Shown piece after piece: positions 33,182 to 41,393 of a DNA stretch of 64,000 nucleotides (position 1 is the first letter of the stretch; the number at the start of each line of letters is the position of its first letter). The notes beneath the pieces are model-generated. The model did no database searches and was not told the DNA's origin. It saw only the letters and a list, made by a program, of their open reading frames with translations. The DNA is from Anaerolineales bacterium. Lineage in GTDB: Bacteria > Chloroflexota > Anaerolineae > Anaerolineales > Villigracilaceae. The DNA is taken from positions 1-64,000 of the forward strand of contig JABFSL010000030.1 in NCBI GenBank assembly GCA_013140605.1. The letters are read 5' to 3'. The position numbers were made by a program, and so were the translations under genes.

Positions 33182-36100
33182 ATGAAATGCCCTAATTGCC
33201 AGACGAGCAATCCAGACGAAGCAAAGTTTTGTATGAATTGCGGGGCGTCTCTCGTGCTGGCTATTCATACAACAGATGTGGGGATTCATGATGCTCAGAT
33301 AAAAAACCAATCATTGGATAAATTTATTCCGCGCGAGTTGATGACCAAGTTTGAAGCGGCCCGCGCACAGGATGCGATGGCGGGAGAACGGCGCGTCATC
33401 ACCATGTTGTTCTGCGATGTCAAAGGTTCAACAGCCGCCGCTGAAAAAGTGGACCCTGAAACCTGGACGGATATCATGAACGGCATTTTTGAATTCATGA
33501 TCCGTCCCGTTTATAAATATGAAGGGACTGTGCCGCGACTGATGGGCGATGCAATCCTGGCTTTCTTCGGCGCACCGATTGCGCATGAGGATGATCCGCA
33601 GCGCGCGGTGTTGGCGGGTTTGGAAATTCTGGAGGGGATCAAAGAGTACGTGGAAGAAATCCGCCTCAAACATGGACTTGAATTTGGTCTGCGGGTCGGA
33701 ATCAATACTGGCCTCGTCGTTGTCGGCGCAATCGGCTCGGATTTACGTATGGAATATACAGCCATCGGGGATGCGATCAATCTCGCGGCACGCATGGAAC
33801 AGACCGCTGTTCCTGGGACAGTTCAAATCTCGGATGAGACTTATAAATTGGTCGCACCATTCTTCGACTTCGAAGCGTTGGGAGAAGTTGAAGTCAAAGG
33901 CAAAGCCGCGCCGATCAAGACGTATCGTCCGCTTGGAGTGAAGAAGAGTCCAGGTCATTTGCGCGGACTGCAAGGATTATCATCTCCATTGGTTGGGCGC
34001 GAGGCGCAGTTGGGTTTGCTCAACCAGCAGTTGCAGCAATTGAAAATCGGAGCAGGATCAATTGTCAGTGTGATTGGCGAAGCGGGGCTTGGGAAGTCCA
34101 CTTTGATCGCCAAGCTAATAAAATCAAATAATGGATATACCTGGCTGAGAGGCGATGCTGTCTCCTACGCGCGGTCGGTCAGTTATTTTCCGTGGCGTCA
34201 GATCATCCGCCAATCCATTGGCGCACATGACGATGATTCTGCCAGCGAAGTGCGCGGCAAACTTCGACATGTGCCATCACAGGATATTCCATTTTTGGAA
34301 GCGATGCTTGCAGTGGAAAGCGAAGAAAGTTTGCAGTTCGTAATGGGCTATCAGGGGGAGGCGTTTGTTCAAAAAATGGTGGACGCTGTGCGTGGGTATT
34401 TATCCGCGCTGGCAAGGGAAAATCCGCTCGTAATTGTGTTCGATGACCTGCATTGGGCGGACGAAGCCTCATTAAATTTATTGCTCAATCTTGTAGTGTT
34501 GAGCAATGCGCAACCACTGTTGTTCATTTGCATGTTACGGCCCGATAAAACCGCCGCCAGTTGGGATGCGATCAACAAGATCCAGCAAAAAGTAAAGGCG
34601 CGATATCATACCATTCTGCTTGAACCTTTGCATGTCGAACAAACAGAAATGCTGCTCATTAATTTATTGGGCGTGAAAGACCTGCCAAAAAATGTGCGCG
34701 ACATGATCGTTGAAAGAGCGGACGGCAATCCATTTTTCATCGAGGAATTAATCCGCTCGCTAATCGAAACAAAACAGATCATTCGTGAGAACAGCCATTG
34801 GCGGGCGATGAATGAAGATGCAAAAGTTTCTCTCCCCGACACATTGCGCGGTGTGCTCGGCGCCCGCATTGACCGTTTGCCTGAAATGACAAAACACGTT
34901 TTGCAAAACGCATCAGTGATCGGCCGTTCGTTTGATCTGCGTGTTTTAAAACAACTGACCAGTTTGAATGGCAGTTTTGATTCCCAAATTCAGTATTTAA
35001 AAGAAGCGAGTCTGGTTGAGCCGTTCCGCGAGGAATATGCGTTCAGGCATGTATTGATCCAGGAAGCGGCGTATGACTCGATTCTGATCAAGAAACGCGT
35101 GGAACTCCATAGGCGCATCGGAGAAACATTGGAAGAACTTCACGCGAATCGCGTTGAAGAATTTACGCCGCTGATCGCGCATCATTTTTTTAATGGGCAG
35201 GATCCGCGTTCGTTGAAATATGACATCCTCGCAGGCGAGAAAGCCGCGCGGCTGTATGCCAATGTTGAAGCCGCGACTCATTTCAGCCGCGCGCTTGAAG
35301 TGGCGAAACGTACGAAGGCGGGGTCTGAACAAATCATCAATCTCTACACTCAATTAGGTTCGGTGTTTGAATTGAGCGGACGTTTTGAAGAAGCCCTGGC
35401 CGCCTATGAAGAAATGCTCGCTTTTGCTCATGAGCATGGAGACCGTCCCACTGAGATGAAAGCGCTCATGGCGAAAGCCACCATCTATTCCATTTTTTCA
35501 CAGTTACATAATTCAGCGTTGAGTGAACAGATGTTGGTCGCGGCGCTTGAGATCTCCCGTGAGATTGGGGATCGTATCACCCAGGCAAAACTTAATTGGA
35601 ACCTGATGATTACCTATCTGTTCTCAAAACGGCTGGAACAGTCGCTTCAACACGGTCAGGCCGCCCTCGCTTTGGCGCGTGATTCAAGTGACCGCGAGCA
35701 ACTGGCTTTTGTCTTGAACGACCTATGCCGCCTCTATACATGCAGAGGCGAGTTTGAAAAGGCTCATGCTTCCATTCGAGAAGCGCGCGAACTTTGGAAA
35801 TCACTGGATCATCAGGTGATGCTGGCTGACAGTTTTGGCTCCGAGGCTGAGACTTACTTCAACGCGGGGGAATACGAACCATCTCTGGAATGCAGTCAGC
35901 AGGCATTGGAAATTTGTGAAAAGATAAATAACCAGTGGGGACAATCCTATGATCGCATGCTCATGGCTTTTTGCTGTTTTGAAAACGGTCAACTCGGACG
36001 TGGAATTCAACTGGCCGAACGAAGCTGCCAGCTTGCAGATGAAGCGGGGTTGATCGCCAGCAGTATCAGCCTGCGCTCGGAACTGGCCTGGGTATATGCC

Positions 36101-36715
36101 TATTGCGACGCGATTGAAAAAGGTTATCCGTTAATTGAGCAGGCTTCACAGATCGCGGATGCCAAACAACCTGCCTGGAGATCGTTTCCGCAAGCGGCAA
36201 AAGCGCGAATGCATCTGCTCGCGGATGATGTCCAATCGGCTGAACAAATTGTTGGAAACACATTGCTTCAACCCACTTCAATTCCGTATGCGCGTTACAC
36301 TATTTTTGTCTGCCTCGCAAATATCGAACTCGCAATGGCAAAGAATGACTTTGACAAGGCGCTATCGCTCGCAGATGAATTATTGGATGAAGTTACGCCT
36401 CTGACGCGCGTGGATGTCCCCGAAGTGTTGCACTGGAAGGGAAATGCTTTACTTGGATTGGGACGATTTGGAGAAGCGCTTCAAGCCTTAACCCAGGCTT
36501 GCTCGCTGGCAAAGCAAACTGATTCGAACCTTCATCTTTGGGTGATCCTAACGGATTTGGCACAAGTCCAATTGGAACTGGGGAATCAAAAAGAAGCTGA
36601 AGACAGTCTTGCAGAGGGTCGCAAAATTGCGCGGCAGGTGGCAGAATCCCTGCTTGAGGTTGGACTCACTGAATCGTTTTTGAACCAGCCTCGGGTTAAG
36701 AAGTTGATGCGATAA
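33182..36715 (+). CDS. Class III nucleotide cyclase with AAA ATPase and TPR domains
   Basis: A 1177-aa protein. An N-terminal zinc ribbon (CPNCQTSNPDEAKFCMNCG) is followed by a class III cyclase domain (about 65-240) with metal Asp residues in MLFCDVKGST and RLMGDAILAFFG and the Asn-Arg pair in GDAINLAARME. The usual Lys before GD is Arg (RLMGD). Next is a P-loop ATPase (GEAGLGKSTL near 305, IVFDDLHWADE) and about 450 residues of TPR-like repeats. Such proteins are predicted multi-input cAMP synthases. Its neighbours carry cNMP-binding domains. The only upstream site is a distant GAGG. Confidence 0.92.
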   Translation: MKCPNCQTSNPDEAKFCMNCGASLVLAIHTTDVGIHDAQIKNQSLDKFIPRELMTKFEAARAQDAMAGERRVITMLFCDVKGSTAAAEKVDPETWTDIMNGIFEFMIRPVYKYEGTVPRLMGDAILAFFGAPIAHEDDPQRAVLAGLEILEGIKEYVEEIRLKHGLEFGLRVGINTGLVVVGAIGSDLRMEYTAIGDAINLAARMEQTAVPGTVQISDETYKLVAPFFDFEALGEVEVKGKAAPIKTYRPLGVKKSPGHLRGLQGLSSPLVGREAQLGLLNQQLQQLKIGAGSIVSVIGEAGLGKSTLIAKLIKSNNGYTWLRGDAVSYARSVSYFPWRQIIRQSIGAHDDDSASEVRGKLRHVPSQDIPFLEAMLAVESEESLQFVMGYQGEAFVQKMVDAVRGYLSALARENPLVIVFDDLHWADEASLNLLLNLVVLSNAQPLLFICMLRPDKTAASWDAINKIQQKVKARYHTILLEPLHVEQTEMLLINLLGVKDLPKNVRDMIVERADGNPFFIEELIRSLIETKQIIRENSHWRAMNEDAKVSLPDTLRGVLGARIDRLPEMTKHVLQNASVIGRSFDLRVLKQLTSLNGSFDSQIQYLKEASLVEPFREEYAFRHVLIQEAAYDSILIKKRVELHRRIGETLEELHANRVEEFTPLIAHHFFNGQDPRSLKYDILAGEKAARLYANVEAATHFSRALEVAKRTKAGSEQIINLYTQLGSVFELSGRFEEALAAYEEMLAFAHEHGDRPTEMKALMAKATIYSIFSQLHNSALSEQMLVAALEISREIGDRITQAKLNWNLMITYLFSKRLEQSLQHGQAALALARDSSDREQLAFVLNDLCRLYTCRGEFEKAHASIREARELWKSLDHQVMLADSFGSEAETYFNAGEYEPSLECSQQALEICEKINNQWGQSYDRMLMAFCCFENGQLGRGIQLAERSCQLADEAGLIASSISLRSELAWVYAYCDAIEKGYPLIEQASQIADAKQPAWRSFPQAAKARMHLLADDVQSAEQIVGNTLLQPTSIPYARYTIFVCLANIELAMAKNDFDKALSLADELLDEVTPLTRVDVPEVLHWKGNALLGLGRFGEALQALTQACSLAKQTDSNLHLWVILTDLAQVQLELGNQKEAEDSLAEGRKIARQVAESLLEVGLTESFLNQPRVKKLMR

Positions 36716-36727
36716 ATGTGCTTGTTC

Positions 36728-36753
36728 GGAAAGCGGACTGAAGTCCGCTTTCC
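36728..36753. terminator. Perfect hairpin between the cyclase and transporter genes
   Basis: GGAAAGCGGAC and GTCCGCTTTCC pair over 11 bp with a TGAA loop. Only ATTTCTT follows, so termination may be partial; it may instead be a dispersed palindromic repeat. It ends 11 nt before the next start and takes the place of a Shine-Dalgarno. Confidence 0.65.
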
Positions 36754-36764
36754 ATTTCTTAATC

Positions 36765-39700
36765 ATGTTGAATCGTCTTACCTCTCTGTTAAAAATCCGC
36801 GCGGATGAAAGCCGACTAGTTATTCTGGTAGGCCTGTTATTCGCATGCATTCAGGCGGGACAAGGCATGGGCGACAATGCGGCATCGGCGTTGTTTCTCC
36901 TGCGCTATGGCGTGGACTTTCTTCCATATATGTATTTATTTTTGGGGGCGTTGACATTCATCACTACGCTCGCCTATTCCGCCGCGCTTGGGCGATTGGA
37001 CAAAGGCAAATTCTTTTCAACGCTGATCGCTATTTTTATTGGCTTGCTTGTTCTCGAACGTGCCGCGATTCTTTTTCCATTTCCACTTCTGTACCCCATG
37101 TTATGGTTGACCGTCAACGGCATCAGCATGATCCTCGGCACCTTCGTTTGGAATCTCGCGGGGGAAGTCTGCGATGCGCGGCAGGCGAAACGTTTATTCC
37201 CTTTGTTTACCAGCGCGGGGATTCTTGGCAGCGTCATTGGCAATGCGGTTACTGGTGTGACCGCCCGCCTGTTTGGCACAGATAATCTGCTTCTTTTATA
37301 TGCGGTCCTGCTTGGCGTTGCTCTTTATCTTACGCGCGTCATAGCAGGTGCATACTTCCGCAAGGAAAAAGTTTTCAAAAATAAATCGAACCTTTGGGAT
37401 GACCTGCGCGCAGGCTTCGACTTTGTGCGAGTCTCGCCGTTGATGCGTTTGATCGCCTATTCTTCAATTTTATTTTCGGTGCTGTTCTTCTCAATCGCAT
37501 TTCCCTTCAATAAAGTTGTCACCGCCTCGTTCACAGATGAAGCGGGCGTGGCGGGTTTCTTTGGTCTCTTCAACAGCATCACCACCGCCTCCACATTTCT
37601 CGTTTCCCTTTTTCTCGCCAGCCGCATTTACACGCGACTCGGCATCATCAACGGCGTGTTCCTCATGCCGCTTACCTATATTTTTTCCTTTGCAGTTTTC
37701 GCAGGCTTTTATAATTTAAACGGCGCGGCGATTGCACGCTTTGCGCAATTGGTCATTCTTTCAGGTATCGCAGGCACAGCATGGAACGCGTTGTTCAATG
37801 TTGTGCCTGCGCGAAAACGCGGACAGGTGCTGGCATTCAACAATGGCGTTCCTTCGCAAATTGGTGTCGTACTTTCGGGCGTTTTGCTCATCGTTGCGGA
37901 GCGTGCATTTACCGTCCAGCAGATTTTTTTGATGGGCACAATTCTTGCATTCGTGTGCGGTGTCTTGATCTGGCGAATGCGTAAGGCATATGCTCAAGCC
38001 TTGGTTGATGCTTTGCAAGCGGGTCGCCTCGAAGTCTTCAGCGCAAACGAAGCCTCGTTCAGTGGATTCCAAGGCGATGCTGCCGTATTGGATGTCGCCA
38101 TACGAGCCTTACAGGATGCAAAGCCAACCACGCGTCGACTCGCGGCTGATATGCTGGGACGAATGGAATCGGACTCAGCCATCTCGCATCTCACCCGCCT
38201 CCTCTCCGACCCCGAGCCTGCTGTGCGTGCCTCGGCAGTTTCCTCGCTGGGAATTTTATGCGCTGACTCCGCCATTAACGAGATCATTCTTTCGCTTGAT
38301 GACTCAGATAACCAGGTACGCGAAGAAGCATTGACAGTTCTCCCGAAACTGAAAGCGATCCCTTCCCCTGAACTCATCACAAAAATCTCTGGCATGATGA
38401 AAAACGATTCGTCTCTGTCAGTTCAAACCAAGGCGATCATCGCATTGACCAAACTTGGGGATGTTGATGAATCAATTTCGAATCTGACTTTGCGTCTCAA
38501 TTCAAATGATCCCCGCCTCCGCCTTTCTGCTTTGGAGACTGTTACCGAAGTTCCGCCATCCTTGAATCATTCTTTCGACATCAAATCAATTTTGGATTCT
38601 CTCGAAAATTCATCAGCAACTATTCGTGCGGCCGCTGTATTTGCGCTTGGAAGTTTTAAAAATGACTCCGTTTGCAAAGTGCTGATCAAATATTTAACTG
38701 ACGTTGATGAAAGTGTTCGTAAAGCTGCCGCAGAAACACTGCGTCAACGAAGTGACGAAAGCCGCGAACTCGTGCTTGAACTCTTTGCTTCAAATAACTC
38801 CGCTGTAGATTCTGCCCTCGATGCGCTCGCTCCAGGGAATCCCGAATCGCTTGCTCCGCTTCGGGAATATGCCAAACGTGAGACTGTCCGCGCGCGGACA
38901 TTGCGGAACCAGTCTGCCAGCCTTCCCTCCACGCACCACGCAACACGCTTTTTGCACGACTGCCTCCGCAGGCAAGCCTCCCTCTGCGAAGGACGCTTGA
39001 TCAAAACGGTCGGCTTGTTTGGCGATACGCACACAATGGAACTTATCCGCAAAAGCATGAGCGGCACCAACATTGAAAACCGCGCCGCCGCGCTCGAAGC
39101 GCTGGATACCATCGGAGATAAACAGCTTGCGAAAAGTGTAGTCTCCCTTCTTGAAGAAGAGCCGCAGTTATCAGACCCATCCGATGTTATTGCTGTATTG
39201 TTGAAAAGCACAGATCCCTGGGTGCGGATTCTGGCGATCCACTCTACATCTGAACTCGGCTTGCGCGAATTTATTCCTCTGTTGCATCAATTGAAATCAG
39301 GCTCAGACTCGCTTATGCGCGAAGCCGCGCTCGGAGCATTGACCCAGTTTGGCGAGGAGAAACTTATGGACACCTTAAAAACCGTTTCCATCCTGGAGCG
39401 TATTCTGTTATTGCGGGAAATCCCCATCTTTGCCGATCTCTCCCCCGAAGATTTGAAACTCGTGGCAGAGACTGCACGCGAAGAGTGGTATCCACAAAAC
39501 GCAGTGATCTTTCATCAGGGCGAAGAAGGCAATATGATGTTCGTGATCGTCGAAGGCCAATTGCAAGTTCTGCGGTCAGCGGATGGGACCGAGCAAGTGT
39601 TGGCGCAGCGCGGCTCAGGTGATTTTGTCGGCGAGATGGCGATCATCGAATCTACGCAGCGCTCGGCGACACTTCGTACCCGAACGGAGGTCCGCGTGCT

Positions 39701-39806
39701 GGCAATTGATGGCGAAACCTTCAAAGGTATTCTGCGCGAACGCCCCGATGTCTCTTTCGCCGTATTGCGCAGCATCTCACGCAGACTGCGGGAAATGGGA
39801 GTGTAA
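36765..39806 (+). CDS. ATP/ADP-translocase-like membrane protein fused to HEAT repeats and a cNMP-binding domain
   Basis: A 1013-aa protein. Residues 1-420 form about 12 membrane helices with the nucleotide-translocase-like segment WNLAGEVCDARQAKRLFPLF. Residues about 430-850 are HEAT-type repeats (AISHLTRLLSDPEPAVRASAVSSLG). The C-terminus (about 870-1010) is a CRP-like cNMP-binding domain (IPIFADLSPEDLKLV, GDFVGEMAIIESTQRSAT) that keeps the phosphate-binding Glu and Arg. Transport could thus be gated by cAMP. It lies directly after a cyclase gene and has a paralogue at 41394. A short in-frame heptamer insertion lies near residue 725. Confidence 0.88.
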   Translation: MLNRLTSLLKIRADESRLVILVGLLFACIQAGQGMGDNAASALFLLRYGVDFLPYMYLFLGALTFITTLAYSAALGRLDKGKFFSTLIAIFIGLLVLERAAILFPFPLLYPMLWLTVNGISMILGTFVWNLAGEVCDARQAKRLFPLFTSAGILGSVIGNAVTGVTARLFGTDNLLLLYAVLLGVALYLTRVIAGAYFRKEKVFKNKSNLWDDLRAGFDFVRVSPLMRLIAYSSILFSVLFFSIAFPFNKVVTASFTDEAGVAGFFGLFNSITTASTFLVSLFLASRIYTRLGIINGVFLMPLTYIFSFAVFAGFYNLNGAAIARFAQLVILSGIAGTAWNALFNVVPARKRGQVLAFNNGVPSQIGVVLSGVLLIVAERAFTVQQIFLMGTILAFVCGVLIWRMRKAYAQALVDALQAGRLEVFSANEASFSGFQGDAAVLDVAIRALQDAKPTTRRLAADMLGRMESDSAISHLTRLLSDPEPAVRASAVSSLGILCADSAINEIILSLDDSDNQVREEALTVLPKLKAIPSPELITKISGMMKNDSSLSVQTKAIIALTKLGDVDESISNLTLRLNSNDPRLRLSALETVTEVPPSLNHSFDIKSILDSLENSSATIRAAAVFALGSFKNDSVCKVLIKYLTDVDESVRKAAAETLRQRSDESRELVLELFASNNSAVDSALDALAPGNPESLAPLREYAKRETVRARTLRNQSASLPSTHHATRFLHDCLRRQASLCEGRLIKTVGLFGDTHTMELIRKSMSGTNIENRAAALEALDTIGDKQLAKSVVSLLEEEPQLSDPSDVIAVLLKSTDPWVRILAIHSTSELGLREFIPLLHQLKSGSDSLMREAALGALTQFGEEKLMDTLKTVSILERILLLREIPIFADLSPEDLKLVAETAREEWYPQNAVIFHQGEEGNMMFVIVEGQLQVLRSADGTEQVLAQRGSGDFVGEMAIIESTQRSATLRTRTEVRVLAIDGETFKGILRERPDVSFAVLRSISRRLREMGV
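38931..38951 (+). repeat. Heptamer array inside the translocase-HEAT gene
   Basis: ACGCACC, ACGCAAC and ACGCTTT follow in 7-bp phase, then a GCCTCCGCAGGC palindrome. They encode THHATRF within a HEAT-repeat linker; the paralogue lacks a comparable sequence. Confidence 0.6.
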
Positions 39807-40032
39807 TCTCAGGATAATTTGGCAGAGACATTATCTGCAATGCAGACATGTGAATCGGGGAAGATCAGGCCATTTTGTCAGTGACAGGCCAAAGGTCAGA
39901 ACTTGATGCGCTTGACTTTGAGTCAACTAAATTTATTGGCGCGTACCAATAATAAACATCCTCTCCAGGATGGACAATTCAAATATGCCTCAGCCGTTCT
40001 TCTTTTTGAAGGGCGGTTTTTTATTCCCAAAA

Positions 40033-40167
40033 ATGTTCGCAAAACGGACAGTTTATGTCATAATACCTTATGCTCCAATTGGAACAGTCACTTTCCTTTT
40101 CAGCGACATCGAAGGCTCGACCAAACTTAAGGAAGCGCCGCGTTTGCAGACTGGCTTGTCTTATTGA
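40033..40167 (+). pseudogene. Remnant of a class III cyclase gene (N-terminal end only)
   Basis: The peptide PIGTVTFLFSDIEGSTKL is the conserved start of stand-alone class III cyclases, including the first metal Asp. After it the frame runs into unrelated codons and stops 12 residues later. No further cyclase sequence follows before the next gene at 40219. The 412-bp gap 39807-40218 holds this remnant and otherwise nothing recognised. A deletion has probably removed the rest. Confidence 0.7.
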
Positions 40168-40218
40168 CCCTGAAAAGATGCGTATGACAATTTTTTATCT
40201 ATTCCATCACGAGGAAAA

Positions 40219-41298
40219 ATGACATCTGAAACCGAGCACGGCTATCTTGTCCTCGCCGACATTAGCGGATACACATCCTACCTCGCGCAGGTGGAACTCG
40301 AACATGCGCAGGAAATCCTGACCGATCTGCTGGCAGCCATCGTTGACCAATTCAAACAGGCGCTGACCATTTCCAAGTTGGAGGGTGACGCGGTCTTCGC
40401 CAACATAAACGAAACCAGCCTGCCCAACGGCGAGCGGCTTTTGGAATTGGTCGAGAGCACCTATTTCGCTTTTCGCCGCCGCCGTGATATGTGCGAACGG
40501 CAAACCACCTGCACCTGCCGCGCCTGTGCATCCATCCCATCACTCGATCTCAAATTCTTCGTTCATCACGGCGATTACATTATCCAGAATATTTCAGGGA
40601 TCCGTGAACTGGTTGGCTCGGATATCAACCTGATCCACCGCTTGACTAAAAATCATATTGTCGAAAAGACAGGCTGGCGCGCATACACATTGTTCACAGA
40701 AAAAGCGCTCGAACATATCAACATTCATCCCGAAGGACTGCATAAGCAAATTGAATCCTACGAACATCTTGGCGATGTCTCGACCCTGAGCATGGACATT
40801 CACCCGCGTTACGATGAAATGGTCGCGGCAAATCGTGTGGTGATTCCGCCCGAAGAAGCGGATTTCAAACTCGAATTTGATTTCAACGCGCCACCCCACA
40901 TCACATGGGATTGGCTCATGGATATCAACCGCCGCACGCAGGCAATGGGTGAAAGTGGCCATTGGTCTGCCATTGCGCGTCCAAGCGGACGAAGCGGAGT
41001 GGGGGCAAAGAATCATTGCGCGCATGGCAAGGGAATCACGGAGGAAACGATTCAGGACTGGCGTCCATTTGAATATGGGACCAGCATGAACATCGACGGA
41101 AATGTGAAATATCAAAATATGTATCTCTTCACCCCGCTTGATGATGGCGAACGCACCCGAGTCGAAATACGCTTGAAACTCTACAAGCCCTCACCTCTCT
41201 GGCTTAGCCGCATCATGGTCAAAATGGAATTTGCCAGAGACAAGCCTTATCAGCATTGGTTCGAGAGTATTAAGCAATTGATGGAAGCAGGCACTTAA
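40219..41298 (+). CDS. DUF2652 cyclase-like protein with SRPBCC-like C-terminus
   Basis: A 359-aa protein. The N-terminal half (GYLVLADISGYTSYL, SKLEGDAVFANI, GSDINLIHRLTKN) matches DUF2652, a family related to class III cyclases. The two metal aspartates, the Lys before EGD and the Asn-Arg pair of a cyclase centre can all be aligned by eye. A cysteine motif (CERQTTCTCRACAS) sits in between. The C-terminal half (FDFNAPPHITWDWLMD, TRVEIRLKLYKP) looks like an SRPBCC ligand-binding fold. It lies between two cNMP-binding transporters. Catalytic activity is unproven. Confidence 0.8.
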   Translation: MTSETEHGYLVLADISGYTSYLAQVELEHAQEILTDLLAAIVDQFKQALTISKLEGDAVFANINETSLPNGERLLELVESTYFAFRRRRDMCERQTTCTCRACASIPSLDLKFFVHHGDYIIQNISGIRELVGSDINLIHRLTKNHIVEKTGWRAYTLFTEKALEHINIHPEGLHKQIESYEHLGDVSTLSMDIHPRYDEMVAANRVVIPPEEADFKLEFDFNAPPHITWDWLMDINRRTQAMGESGHWSAIARPSGRSGVGAKNHCAHGKGITEETIQDWRPFEYGTSMNIDGNVKYQNMYLFTPLDDGERTRVEIRLKLYKPSPLWLSRIMVKMEFARDKPYQHWFESIKQLMEAGT

Positions 41299-41300
41299 CT

Positions 41301-41375
41301 CTTTGCCGCGGATTTCGCTAATTGACGCGGATTTTTTAATCAATTCGCGAAAATCCGTGAAATCAGAGGCAAGGT
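41301..41375. repeat. GCGGATT-family repeat between genes
   Basis: Imperfect inverted repeat: TTTGCCGCGGATTTCGC...ATTGA on the left and TCAATTCGCGAAAATCC...GGCAA on the right. It shares GCGGATT/AATCCG words with the repeats near 6.76 and 12.97 kb, so a dispersed intergenic family is likely. Confidence 0.6.
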
Positions 41376-41393
41376 TTTTTTACCTTTATTTAT

